Shown here piece by piece: positions 48,001 to 56,194 of a DNA stretch of 64,000 nt (within the stretch, counting starts at the first letter, position 1; every line of letters starts with the position of its first letter). Location of the stretch: assembly GCA_020796225.1 (NCBI GenBank), contig CM036758.1, positions 25,376,397 to 25,440,396 on the forward strand, read 5' to 3'. A model generated the notes under the pieces. That model worked only from the letters and a program-made list of their open reading frames with translations, was not told the origin of the DNA and ran no database searches. Position numbers and translations under genes: made by a program. This DNA comes from Arion vulgaris. Lineage: Eukaryota; Mollusca; Gastropoda; Stylommatophora; Arionidae.

Positions 48001-48946
48001 TTCATCCATTCGTATAAACAAAGTTAGCTACTTACCGACGGGGTAAGTATATTATCCAACAGAACACAAATTTATAAAAGCGGGTAGCTAAGATTTTTTA
48101 CTAAAAGCAAAACCCCACTTTTAAGTATCAAATCAAAAGTTATACTGTGGCATGGTATCATTTCTAATTAGTCATAGGGAGGACATCAGATTTGACTCAT
48201 GTAAAACTCACACTTCTTTGCGAGTGTGGAAAAGGGTCTCCTGGCGATTATTAGTTAATATCCGATGGTATCTCATATAATTATACACTATAAACAAGTT
48301 TGAAATAAATTGGCTAAAATAACCATCAGAGGGCGATATAGAGAACAGTGGTCCCAAGACCACCCTCAATACAGCGCCAAAGATGGGTACTATGGACTGT
48401 CCTGTAGCAAACAAGTTGTCATATTCCACCTTCATACCAGCCATAACAGACTCCGATCCCACCTTTACAACAAATTTATAATTGGCACAACTTAGACAAC
48501 TAATACTATCCTGTGTCACTGTGACAGCAGAGCACCTACTGCAAGACTGCTAGCAGGCCTGAGAAACGAAACCTAGCCCGAAAATACCGAGTTTAATGAG
48601 AAGGTGTACGGAGGGACGGAGTCCCTAAAAACAACAGCAGAATTCATGAGAAAATCTGGTACATCAGTCTAAACAGGAACGCGAGAGAGAAATCAATTGT
48701 ATATTAATTTAAATTTAATTTAGCGAATAACTGGCTTTATCAAAATATAAATGTATATTACTATTAGTATCATGCTATTAGATTACTATTAACTTTGTGT
48801 GGGATGTAAGTTGGCGCACCTCCTATCCGATCAGTCGACAAAATTAGTATGAAAATGAATGAGTTTCACCTTAGGAAACTGTGAGCTTCCATGCTGCGAT
48901 TTTGATTACTGGAGCAAATGACGGCTATCTTAAGCTCGTTCGCCAT
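39005..48946 (-). CDS. SSU72: SSU72, RNA polymerase II CTD phosphatase (5 exons, complete)
   Basis: SSU72 dephosphorylates Ser5 (and Ser7) of the Pol II C-terminal domain and is part of the cleavage and polyadenylation machinery in the nucleus. Exons (- strand): 48946-48870, 47697-47554, 45939-45800, 43684-43566, 39106-39005. All junctions are GT-AG and in phase, giving 193 residues, against 194 in human. Start [20 protein letters not shown]: the low-molecular-weight-phosphatase signature CX5R is C11-R17. Next [20 protein letters not shown], then [31 protein letters not shown], and [18 protein letters not shown], whose D139/D142 correspond to the human acid residues D140/D143. The end is EILQEFEHK...HTVQFY. 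No frameshift or missing key residue, so the gene looks functional. Convergent with the Dispatched-like gene. Introns carry satellites and SINEs (see separate entries). Confidence 0.97.
39140..41010. repeat. 37-bp satellite in SSU72 intron 4
   Basis: About 50 units of TTAGCTCTTACAACTTGTCT then AACTGAATCTGAATGTA. The left two thirds are uniform; the right third (from about 40130) is diverged, with shortened units such as TTAGATCTTACAATTGTC. Starts about 35 bp from the exon 5 acceptor. Confidence 0.97.
41037..41263 (+). mobile_element. tRNA-headed SINE T1
   Basis: Second T1 copy: GTTCGTAACGCGTTGGACTA, GCGGGTTCAATTCCGCGG, AAAAAGCCACAGATTCCCAA, and one more CACCGA-CC-AA module than the 35220 copy. 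Flanked by ATAGTGG (short TSD). Confidence 0.85.
41495..41891 (-). mobile_element. SINE-like element S2, 5'-truncated
   Basis: 13-bp TSD AGATGTCAGTTCT (41482-41494, 41892-41904). Lacks the shared head altogether: the 5' end falls at the start of the body (AGGGAATGCTAACCCG). LINE-style 5' truncation. Confidence 0.9.
42069..42619 (-). mobile_element. SINE-like element S3 split by a T2 SINE
   Basis: 10-bp TSD TATCCATTTG (42059-42068, 42620-42629). S3 halves are 42069-42233 and 42525-42619; the middle is the T2 insertion. Confidence 0.88.
42234..42509 (+). mobile_element. T2 SINE, best-preserved copy
   Basis: 15-bp TSD TAGGGTAGCTTCACT (42219-42233, 42510-42524) inside S3. tRNA-like head GAGAGCCGCGATAGAGTAGT with CTGGACTCAACTCCCGC (B-box like), CCCGACCGCAGCGGCTCTCA, GTGAGATTGACCACATCACC, and end GGTTCCTTTACTTTTTAC. 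Confidence 0.93.
42683..42900 (-). mobile_element. LINE B 3' fragment
   Basis: TTTCTTTCTTTCTTTCTCGA tail (reverse), ATCCTGTATGCCTCACAGCG, TCTCTGAGGTCCATCTTTTG, ATTGTATCGGAGCAGCATTG. Matches 54150-54375. Confidence 0.85.
42905..43560. other. SSU72 intron 4, nothing recognised
   Basis: Between LINE B and exon 4. The + strand open frame here (43168-43695) overlaps exon 4 antisense and has no recognisable product. Confidence 0.5.
43959..44293 (+). mobile_element. tRNA-headed SINE T3 with poly(A) tail
   Basis: 13-bp TSD GATATGGATAGTG (43946-43958, 44294-44306). Head: GAGTAGTTGATAGTAGCTCG (A box), a long variable-arm-like hairpin CTGTGAGACGCCTCACAG, and GGTTCGAACCT, a near-perfect B box. The long arm points to a Leu- or Ser-type tRNA origin. 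Central part CACGCTGCTGCCATTGTAAG, then A19 (44275-44293). In SSU72 intron 3. Confidence 0.92.
44589..45106 (-). mobile_element. SINE-like element S2, full length
   Basis: Perfect 14-bp TSD ATTCTGAGCGATTC (44575-44588, 45107-45120). These limits fix S2: 5' TCGCCCGAGTGGTTACCGGG, 3' GAACGCAAAAGAAGAAGAA, about 518 bp. In SSU72 intron 3. Confidence 0.94.
45135..45366 (-). mobile_element. F SINE, full length
   Basis: Perfect 14-bp TSD ATTGAGTATGATCT (45121-45134, 45367-45380), starting at the base after the S2 TSD. 5' AACCTGTTGTCTTGCAAATC, GAGAGCGAACCCAGTAAAAG, GATAAGCACCAGAGCTCCAA; 3' AATCTGGTACATCAGTCTAG then GCGGTGATCACTGCGGAGAG. Confidence 0.93.
45415..45822 (-). repeat. About 30-bp array built from the SSU72 exon 3 / intron 3 donor
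   Basis: On the gene strand the unit is TAGCCAGGTATTAGAAGGTA then AGAACTATTTA. The first unit is the end of exon 3 itself (ACCAAGTGTTAGAAG, splice at 45800/45799) with the start of intron 3. Six to seven further copies follow. A LINE Y fragment (about 45550-45710) has been inserted in the middle. Confidence 0.88.
45550..45710 (-). mobile_element. LINE Y fragment
   Basis: ATCATCAGGTGCCGTCTACA, GGTTGGCTGCAATGAATCTC, CATCCTCTGTCTTTCGCCTT. Its counterparts are at 37830 and 58110. Interrupts the donor-derived array in SSU72 intron 3. Confidence 0.6.
46010..46640. repeat. 46-bp satellite in SSU72 intron 2
   Basis: About 13 units of ATGAATGTTAAGTGGGCC then TGGTGTTCTGTCTGAGCACA and AAGCTAAT. A second unit type (GGGTGTCATGTTTTAGCTCA ATGCTAAC) alternates with the first between about 46290 and 46540. 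Confidence 0.94.
46940..47530 (+). mobile_element. RTE-like LINE 3' fragment
   Basis: Frames read [14 protein letters not shown], then [37 protein letters not shown] and [15 protein letters not shown], the standard RTE ORF2 end (L..I..RQ..F.GH.MR...LE). Stops present. In SSU72 intron 2. Confidence 0.7.
48300..48705 (+). mobile_element. LINE G 3' end (ORF2 C-terminus)
   Basis: Frames give [20 protein letters not shown], then [28 protein letters not shown] and stop, followed by AACGCGAGAGAGA. The [11 protein letters not shown] / C-rich / KLYG...DL..TA.FI pattern is the usual end of ORF2 in Jockey/CR1/L2-type LINEs; the clade is not resolved. In SSU72 intron 1. Confidence 0.7.
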
Positions 48947-50070
48947 CAATAGAACATGTATTGCCCAAGATTGAGCTTAAAACAGTATTGTTTATTCGCC
49001 AAAGTACGCGACTTATGACAGAAGTTGAAGAAAATGAAATGAAAAAAGTAAAGAACAAGATAAATGTATCCAGAACTCAAGTTTGTTTACTTTCAGCGAA
49101 GTAACAAAGGTTCCGGGTAGAATGTAACCGGAAGTATGTGGGTGTATCAAATCTTCTGTCCTTTCAGCGAGAGAACAAATTTACGAATCGAAACATTATC
49201 TAACAAATACAAAATATCGAAATAGGGGAAGACTGCAGTAAAACTTGGTAAATAGCGAAACACGTACAAACAATAACAGGTTGTCTATAAGAAAATGCTC
49301 ACAAGGTTGATTTAATTTAATTAATGTTTATATCGAGTGACACTGAATGGGGGGACGTTGTATGATTCTCTACTACATTAATTAACATTAATGTAATAAC
49401 TGGGTTTTTTTTAAAGAAACAATTCTTGATGTTTTCATACTTTGTAATTGTTTGATTTACTTTTTCATGAAATTCCCCTACTTCTTTATTCGTCATTTAT
49501 CAGATAATACTCATTGCACAAGAAACAAAAAAGTCGACACGTGTTTCCATATAATCTTCAGCATATACGTACAGTTGACAATTTCACTCATTAATTGGTT
49601 AATTGAAACATCGTCCACTCCCCGTACAGTACGGTACAGCGTTCAAATCTAGCAACAGGCGCATGCAGTCGGGCCATAGACGTCGAAAGAATTCAAGTCA
49701 CTACTGTAGGTCGGTCTGCTCATTCATTTCTTTTGACTCGCATGTCCAGGTGCGAAAAAGAAATTGACTTGCTACTGTCCCGAACTCAACACAGACTCCG
49801 CCCTTGTAGGCTATACGCGCATTTCCCTTCCGGACTGTCCAGTGCATATTCGTTGAGTCAATGTGAACGCAGACATGGGTGATGCTTTGCGTCTTCAGCC
49901 AGACTATTTCCTTGGTCATCGTCGTAACTTTTATAGTCATGCTTCTTGTGGTCACAGTAAAAGGTCTATTCGCCTTCCTAGCAATGCTCCAATAACACTA
50001 GGCTATGAAAGCTAATGTCTGCAAAAGATTACCAACCGACCTGTTAGTGTAATACATACACTATACACTA
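48947..50070. other. SSU72 upstream region, no second gene recognised
   Basis: Would contain the SSU72 promoter and 5' UTR. No TATA box or other core motif can be assigned. A - strand open frame at 49955-49701 (84 codons) has no recognisable similarity. Confidence 0.4.
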
Positions 50071-50074
50071 TATA

Positions 50075-50205
50075 GAAGTCTATACGTTTGAGGGCCTACC
50101 ATACCAATGTGCAACGTATACACGTTCTTGGCAAAGATCAAATATATCACAAAGAGTGATTAAAATTGGTCGTAAAGAACGAACGCAAAGAAGAATAAGG
50201 AAGAA
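50075..50205 (+). mobile_element. S1 fragment, 5'-truncated
   Basis: ATAGAAGTCTATACGTTTGA, CCATACCAATGTGCAACGTA, TCACAAAGAGTGATTAAAAT, then GAACGCAAAGAAGAATAAGG. Lacks the shared head. Confidence 0.82.
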
Positions 50206-50241
50206 GAATTAAACGACCGTCTAAGATATTGTACCTCTATG

Positions 50242-51348
50242 CATGGGCGCCCGCAGGGGGGCCTGGATTGCTGAAAATAGTCAAATAATGTTACTTTCAT
50301 TACTACTCCTTGTACAAAGTACAAAGATTTTAATGAATGTGCCAGAAACCATACCAGCTCAGCATGGCATCGTGGGTCTCAACAAGAGCTGTTCAAGTTG
50401 ATTTTCCAGAAGTCCAACTGCAAGTTCAAAACCTGCTCAGTGTAGTAAAACTTCACCGAGGTGATTCCGATAACTATTTCAGGGATATTTTTGAGAAAAC
50501 AGTACAACTCGCACAGAAAGTGGATATTGAACTGATTATCCCAAGACATTGTGGAAGACAAAAGCATCGAAGTAATCCGGGAACCATAAGTGTTGAAGAG
50601 TACTTCAGACAAACAGTTTACATTCCATACTTAGATTCTCTAATTAACTCAATGGAGAGTCGATTTTGTGAAGCCAACAGTGCACAATTTAACTTAGCGT
50701 TGCTACATCCTTCGAAATTGTGCAAACTGAATCGTCAACAGTTTAAGGATATAATGTCTACTATTAATCAGGTATACCACATTGGTAATTTTGAAACTGA
50801 AGCCTTTGTTGGTTTGTTTTTGGGAAAACGCGAGAATACAAAAGTAGCCAATATTGCATCGACTTGTTACCTTTTACAAAGTTTTATCCGAGTGTCAGGT
50901 ATGCCTTACTAGTTTTGCTAACATTACCAGCAACAACATGTACGGTGGAGCGATCGTTCAGTACATTACGTCGTGTAAAAACATGGCTTAGATCTACAAT
51001 GTCAGATGAACTCTGTCTGGATTGTGCATGTTAAGCGTACACAGAGACAAAGTGAACTGCAACAAAAAGACTTTATGGACAAAATTGTAGATATGTTTGG
51101 TAGCGATAACAGACGACTCAGTTCTTGTTTAAAGAATAAATTTTATTTTAAATTTGTGTTGTAATATTTTTTGTTATATACATATATCGTGTTCATAAAA
51201 ATTTTGTTGCTACAGTATGCCCTTCATTACTACAATGTCCTGTCCGTTCGTTCACCATACAAATACGCTACAGTAAATTAAAACTACATTAAAACATTAC
51301 TAAAAATATTTTGCCCCCTCCCTAGAAAATTTTCTGCGGGCGCCTCTG
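50242..51348 (+). mobile_element. hAT transposon with 8-bp target duplication
   Basis: Target duplication CCTCTATG (50234-50241, 51349-51356). Ends CATGGGCGCCCGCAG and, in reverse, CAGAGGCGCCCGCAG: 13 of 15 positions match, and the CA(G)nG start is typical of hAT. 1107 bp, well short of an autonomous hAT, with only the 3' part of a transposase inside. Confidence 0.94.
50334..51165 (+). pseudogene. hAT transposase, C-terminal part
   Basis: Starts inside the family's central region with no start codon of its own: FRDIFEKTVQLAQKVDIELI, PRHCGRQKHRSNPG, VEEYFRQTVYIPYLDSLINS. Frameshift near 50900, then LTLPATTCTVERSFSTLRRV and KTWLRSTMSDE, the hAT C-terminal dimerisation motif. Further frameshift near 51015 before VHRDK and FMDKIVDMFG. 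Resembles the ZMYM1 / 52-kDa-repressor-like hAT lineage. The N-terminal zinc finger and first catalytic part are missing, so it could only move in trans. Confidence 0.88.
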
Positions 51349-51356
51349 CCTCTATG

Positions 51357-51777
51357 TGAGAATCAATCTGATTCTCAACTTTTATTTATTCATTTTTTAC
51401 TTATTTCAATACAAAAGAATGCATTATTACAAGTGACATAAACACAACAAAGTTAATATATATAAACGAACAATTAACACATAAAAGAATGTCTCTAACT
51501 TAAGTAATTTCTAAGTAATTTTCCAATATACATTATTCTCTACACAAACGTACCTATAGTTCAACCATAACTTATCTCCACTGGAAGTAAGACAACTTGA
51601 TTTGGCCAACTGGAGAGTCTCAAAACTGTCTCTTCGATGATGTTGGAAACGCTAAAGTCATTGGGAGATGGTTGTCTCAGATCGATGGTATAAGTCTATG
51701 TTCTCTATATGGGTGGATTATTTGGTGAGGTTGAAGACTTCGCAGTGAGTAGGGAGACGGTTGTCCCTGACTATAGC
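51357..51777. other. Nothing recognised
   Basis: AT-rich sequence between the hAT element and the 21-bp array. Confidence 0.5.
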
Positions 51778-51960
51778 ATAAGTGTCTTGTGTGATCAGAT
51801 TTCTAGCCTCGGTGATCAAACTTCTAGCTACTGTGATTAGACTTATAGCCTCTGTAATTAGACTTATAGCCTCTGTGATTAGATTTATAGCCTTTGTGAT
51901 TAGACTTATAGCCTCTGTGATTAGACTTATAGACTCTGTGATCAGATTTATAGCCTTGTA
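51778..51960. repeat. 21-bp tandem repeat ATAGCCTCTGTGATTAGACTT
   Basis: About eight to nine units. 21 bp keeps frame, so both strands show open frames of heptapeptide repeats (SLITEAI on the - strand). Confidence 0.92.
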
Positions 51961-51964
51961 TGCC

Positions 51965-52385
51965 AAATATGCCAAAAAAATTATTCATCAACACAGAACT
52001 GGCGTGTCGGGAGACTGCTGGACTTGTTGAAGCGAAGATCAGAGCACTTAAGGACATGTCGGGCTCACTCTTCTTCATAGGGGTATCTGCAAACAAAACC
52101 CCAGGTTGAGAGCAAATGGACAGAGGAAGATATCCTTTCAAGTGTAAGATATCAAGAGAGCAGGTGGCAGAAGGGTAAAGCGCGGTTATGTTTCCTTCTG
52201 TTTTCGACCCTTCTTATAATAATAAGTTCACACGCTTTTTTCTGCTGGGGAGAAAATAAAACCGATGACCTTCACATGCGTGACGAGCCTCGCGCAAAAA
52301 ATCTTCATTCATCTACCCTATAGAATTTCCTAGCTTAGTCCCAAAAATAAGAACAAAGTGTTGTAGGAACAATTTTTTTTACGTA
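51965..52385. other. Nothing recognised
   Basis: No coding or repeat signal supported. Confidence 0.5.
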
Positions 52386-52389
52386 TCAA

Positions 52390-52710
52390 GGAAGGAGCCA
52401 AACATGGGCACTGACAAAAGAACAAGAAAGGAAAATTACCACATGCGAAATGAGATGCCTGAGGAAAGCAGTAAATAAAACAAGAAGAGACCATATAAGA
52501 AATGAGAAATTAGAAGAACAGTTGGAACAACACCTGCTATTAGATTTATTGAAAAACAGAGACTCAAATGGTTTGGCCACCTGGTCAGAATGAACCCGAA
52601 TACACCAGTTGCAAGAGCGTACAACCTGAAAATGGAATCATCAAGAGGAAAGGGCAGACCAAGAAAAAGATGGGTTGATGGAGTTACAGACATCTTAAAA
52701 CTCCACAATA
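52390..52710 (+). mobile_element. RTE-like LINE E 3' fragment
   Basis: Frames give YQGRSQTWALTKE, CEMRCLRKAVNKTRRDHIRN, QRLKWFGHLVRMNP-type and GKGRPRKRWVDGVTDILKL. Directly followed by LINE B. Confidence 0.78.
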
Positions 52711-54375
52711 CCACACCATATCAAGCGACACCATATTAACGATGAAAACGGCCAAGCTCTTAATGATCCAAAAATGATAATGAACAGATGGCGACAATAC
52801 TTTAGTGAACTTCTCAACCTACAACAAGAGGACTAACCGAACACTCAAGAACACACAGTAAATGTAACTTCAGAAGTAGAACCAAGCATAACACTATCAG
52901 AGATCAGAAATGCTGTAAATATGGCCCCACCTAATAAAACACCAGGCCCAGACAATATCCCGGCCGACCTAATCAAAGCAACTAAAGAGGTAGGAATCAG
53001 CTGGCTCCATAGACTATTCAACCAAGTCTGGATCACACAAGAAACACCAGAAGATTGGAGGAATGCTACAATTGTTCCCATCTGGAAGAAGAAAGGTAGC
53101 AAGAGGACTGTACAAAGTATAGAGGCATAGCGCTACTGAGCCACACTGGGAAAATATTCTGCAAAATACTTGAGAAAGGCTCCGCCACATCATCGAGCCA
53201 CAGCTTAATGACTCCCAAATGGGATTCAGGAAGAACAAAAGCTGTACAGACGCAATATTCGCCCTCAGACAGTTAGTAGAAAGGACTATCGAATCCGACA
53301 AACATTTACACGTTGCATTTGTAGATCAGGAAAAAGCGTTCGACCGCGTAGATAGGCAGAAGTTGTGGAAAATACTAACAACCTATAGGGTTAATGAACA
53401 CCTAATCAACCTTTGCAAGAACATTTATACTGACAGCCAATGTACGATTAGAACAAATACAGGATTATCAGAAAAGTTTCACGTAGGGTCAGGAGTAAGA
53501 CAAGGTTGCGTACTATCCCCGCTGCTATTCATCACGTACATTGACCACATTTGTAAAATAGCTAACACCAGCGAAGGAAACAACATCGGAGAACTCTTAA
53601 ATGAATTTCTTTTGCAGACGATCAGGCAATCATATCAACAACAGAAGAACAGCTACAACAACACATCAACAGACTCCAGTTAGCATGTAACGAATACAAC
53701 ATGAGAATTAACATCGACAAAACAGAAGTAATGACATTCGCCAGAGAAGAAAACACTACCAACATCTCCATCGATAATCATCTACTAAATCAAGTAAAGA
53801 TTTCACATACCTGGGGAGCATTTTTCAGCAAATGGAAGAATAACTAATGAAATTCAACACAGATGCAACAAAGCAAATCAAATGATAGGGCAAATGGCGC
53901 CAATTTTAAGATGCAAACACGTCACCATGAACACAAAAAGAGCAATGTTCAACACAATCTTTCTCCCACATTATGTTACCAGTGCCAAACCTGGACGCTG
54001 ACAACAAACGATAGAAGAAAACTAGTCACAACAGAGATGAAGTGTCTACGCAGAATGCTGGGTGTAACAAGAAGAGACCGGTTGAGAAATGAAGACATCA
54101 GGAAAAATGTGGGTACAACATCAGTACTAGACTTCATCAAGAAACAACAAATTAAATGGTTCGGTCACGTAAGCAGATTACCATCAGACAGTGCACCCCA
54201 AAGAGCAATGCTGCTCCGATACAATGGGTACAAAGCAAAAGGCCGGCCACGCAAAGATGGACCTCAGAGATAACAGAGGCGACGAAAGAGACTATCTACG
54301 AAGCGCATACTAGGGCCCTTTTAGAAATCTCTTCCTGACCTGACGCTGTGAGGCATACAGGATTCGAGAAAGAAG
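52711..54375 (+). mobile_element. LINE B, longest copy (RTE-type RT)
   Basis: Begins after the endonuclease: NRWRQYFSELLNLQQED, then APPNKTPGPDNIPADLIKAT (53 kb), WRNATIVPIWKKKG, YRGIALLSHTGKIF, MGFRKNKSCTDAIFALRQL, VAFVDQEKAFDRVDRQKLW, GVRQGCVLSPLLFITYIDH, FADDQAIIS (about 53616) and FTYLGSIF. All RT blocks are present, but frameshifts occur (for example near 53100, 53165, 53610 and 53990). Ends CGAGAAAGAAGAAGAA at about 54375. Confidence 0.88.
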
Positions 54376-54769
54376 AAGAATCAAGCGACCAAGCATGCAT
54401 TATCTCGGAAACCGATCATCAGTTAAACCTGCTACGCCTAGCGGCAAAAAGCAGAGAAGGACAAAAGAAAGAAAGAAGAAGGATTGAAAAACAACTGTAT
54501 CAAAGCCAAAGTAGATTAAATTTGAACAAGCTAAAAAACACCTGGCAATTCCTATAGAGACGCCATTTTGAACTGATCAATGCTGTCATGTTCTCAGAGT
54601 TTGGTCATGTACAGTTAAGTTTTTCATATTTATAATGGACGTCATACGCGATTCTCTTTATAGATTAGCAACATTTTTTCAGGTTTGAATATATTTAAAA
54701 GTTGTGTTACTGTTAGTCTGTGTTCATGGTTAACAGAAGGTACGTTGCAGTTGTTGCCGAAATCAATTT
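54376..54769. other. Nothing recognised
   Basis: Flank of LINE B; AT-rich. Confidence 0.5.
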
Positions 54770-55260
54770 GTTTTTTAGTAATAGTATTTTAATTTAATTT
54801 AGTAGTAATATAGTAATGCCAATCTAATGCTACTGCTAGTACTAGTTAGTAGTAGTAGTATTATTAGTATTATTCATTACTTACTACTCTACTGTGTAAA
54901 TACGAAAATAGTAAAGTAAGTTTTAGTAAATAAACTATTTAAACTTACTACTAACAAACTAATTATACAGTGAGTAACTTCAGTAAGCCAAGGCTAATAA
55001 TATTATTAATAATCTTAGTTTTGAGTTTCGTTGGTTGTTAGTGAACTTTACTTACTAAGTTACTTCTCAGTCAACGTCAAAAGTAACTTGCTTTTTTAAC
55101 TGAAAATAGTAATTTAGTGACAAAGTTTTTTTTTTTAGTCTCTTGAGTAGTAAAATTTGGTAGAGTACGTGACTAACTTCAGTAACTTCGTAAGTACAAT
55201 CAAGTTAGCTACACTAACACTAGTAACAACAGTAACTAGTAAACTACTTTGCTGTCCAGA
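54770..55260. repeat. AT-rich region dense in AGTAA / TTACT words
   Basis: Irregular recurrence of TAGTAGTA, AGTAACTT and its complement AAGTTACT, with short palindromes. No fixed unit; probably a decayed simple repeat. Confidence 0.5.
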
Positions 55261-55385
55261 GATCATCTGTAATGAATCATTCCAATGAGTCGGGAATGAC
55301 ACTGACAGCTGTCCGAGCCCAGTGCCCGTTTTTGCTCTTCTTATTAAAACTATTTATTATAATTATTTATGTGCGAGTATCAGTG

Positions 55386-55650
55386 TATAACGCCCGAGTG
55401 GTTACCGGGGCCCACATTTGGGGTGTAAGAATAGAACCACTGTTACCTGCCATGCATGTCGTAAGATGCGACTAAGGAGGTTTGGCTGAAATCGGATGCA
55501 CATGTCCTAAACTTGTAAAAATCTATGCGTTTAGGGGCCTACCAAACCAATGGTCCAATGTGCAACGTGTACACGTTCTTGGCAAAGATCAAACATATCA
55601 CAAAGAGTGATTAAAATTGGTCGTAAGAACAAACGCAAAGAAGAAGTATG
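55386..55650 (+). mobile_element. SINE-like element S1
   Basis: Head CGCCCGAGTGGTTACCGGGG, core ATGTCGTAAGATGCGACTAA, S1 body, tail CGCAAAGAAGAAG. Flanked by TGTATAA on both sides. Confidence 0.88.
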
Positions 55651-55759
55651 TATAAGTATAATTTATTCAATATACAAGACTTGGAATCAGAATGAGAGTG
55701 AGAATGATAGTTTACTGTTATGCTTATTAAAATTAAATAAATTCAATGATTGAAATTCA

Positions 55760-56190
55760 GCTCATTCACTGTCTTAATTCTTTGTTCATTTCTTCTTAAA
55801 GTATGCCCAACATATCTTCTCTTTGAAACTCTTTCTTATATAATAACACTACACAATGATTCATCTGAATGAATGAATGAACCATCATACAAGCTTTTGA
55901 TAACATTTATTATTTTGGCTGGTATTCCATAGTGACCATTCTTCATAATAGTATCACATAATATTCCACAGGTAGATTCTGTGCTCTCAAAAGCTTTTTT
56001 ATGAAATTTAGGATAAGTGGTTGTTACTTCTCAAATGTTCTTCCAATATGTCTTTCGGTTATTATTTGCTCTAAGCACATTCTCTCGGGTCTAAAACCAG
56101 CTTGCTCTTCTTTCATGGTTGTACCCACTGCTCCTTTGATTTTTATTGAAAATGATTTCGCAAAAAATCTTGGTCATTACTGATTCTTTG
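55760..56190 (-). mobile_element. RTE-like LINE fragment, two parts
   Basis: On the - strand, 56190 down to about 55850 is RT: NHERRASWF (finger block), FHKKAFEST (EKAFDS-like) and NGHYGIPAKIINVIKSLY. Then about 55840-55765 jumps to REDMLGIL-type sequence like LINE C near 60180. An internal deletion joins the two. Confidence 0.65.
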
Positions 56191-56194
56191 TTTG

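Noticed and set aside
48208..48519. 103-codon - strand frame in SSU72 intron 1
   Set aside because: Antisense shadow of the LINE G fragment, with no recognisable product.
49701..49955. 84-codon - strand frame upstream of SSU72
   Set aside because: No similarity recognised, no splice or promoter context that ties it to SSU72.
54348..54557. Charged 69-codon frame after LINE B
   Set aside because: Low-complexity Lys/Glu/Arg sequence running out of the GAA-rich LINE end; no independent support.
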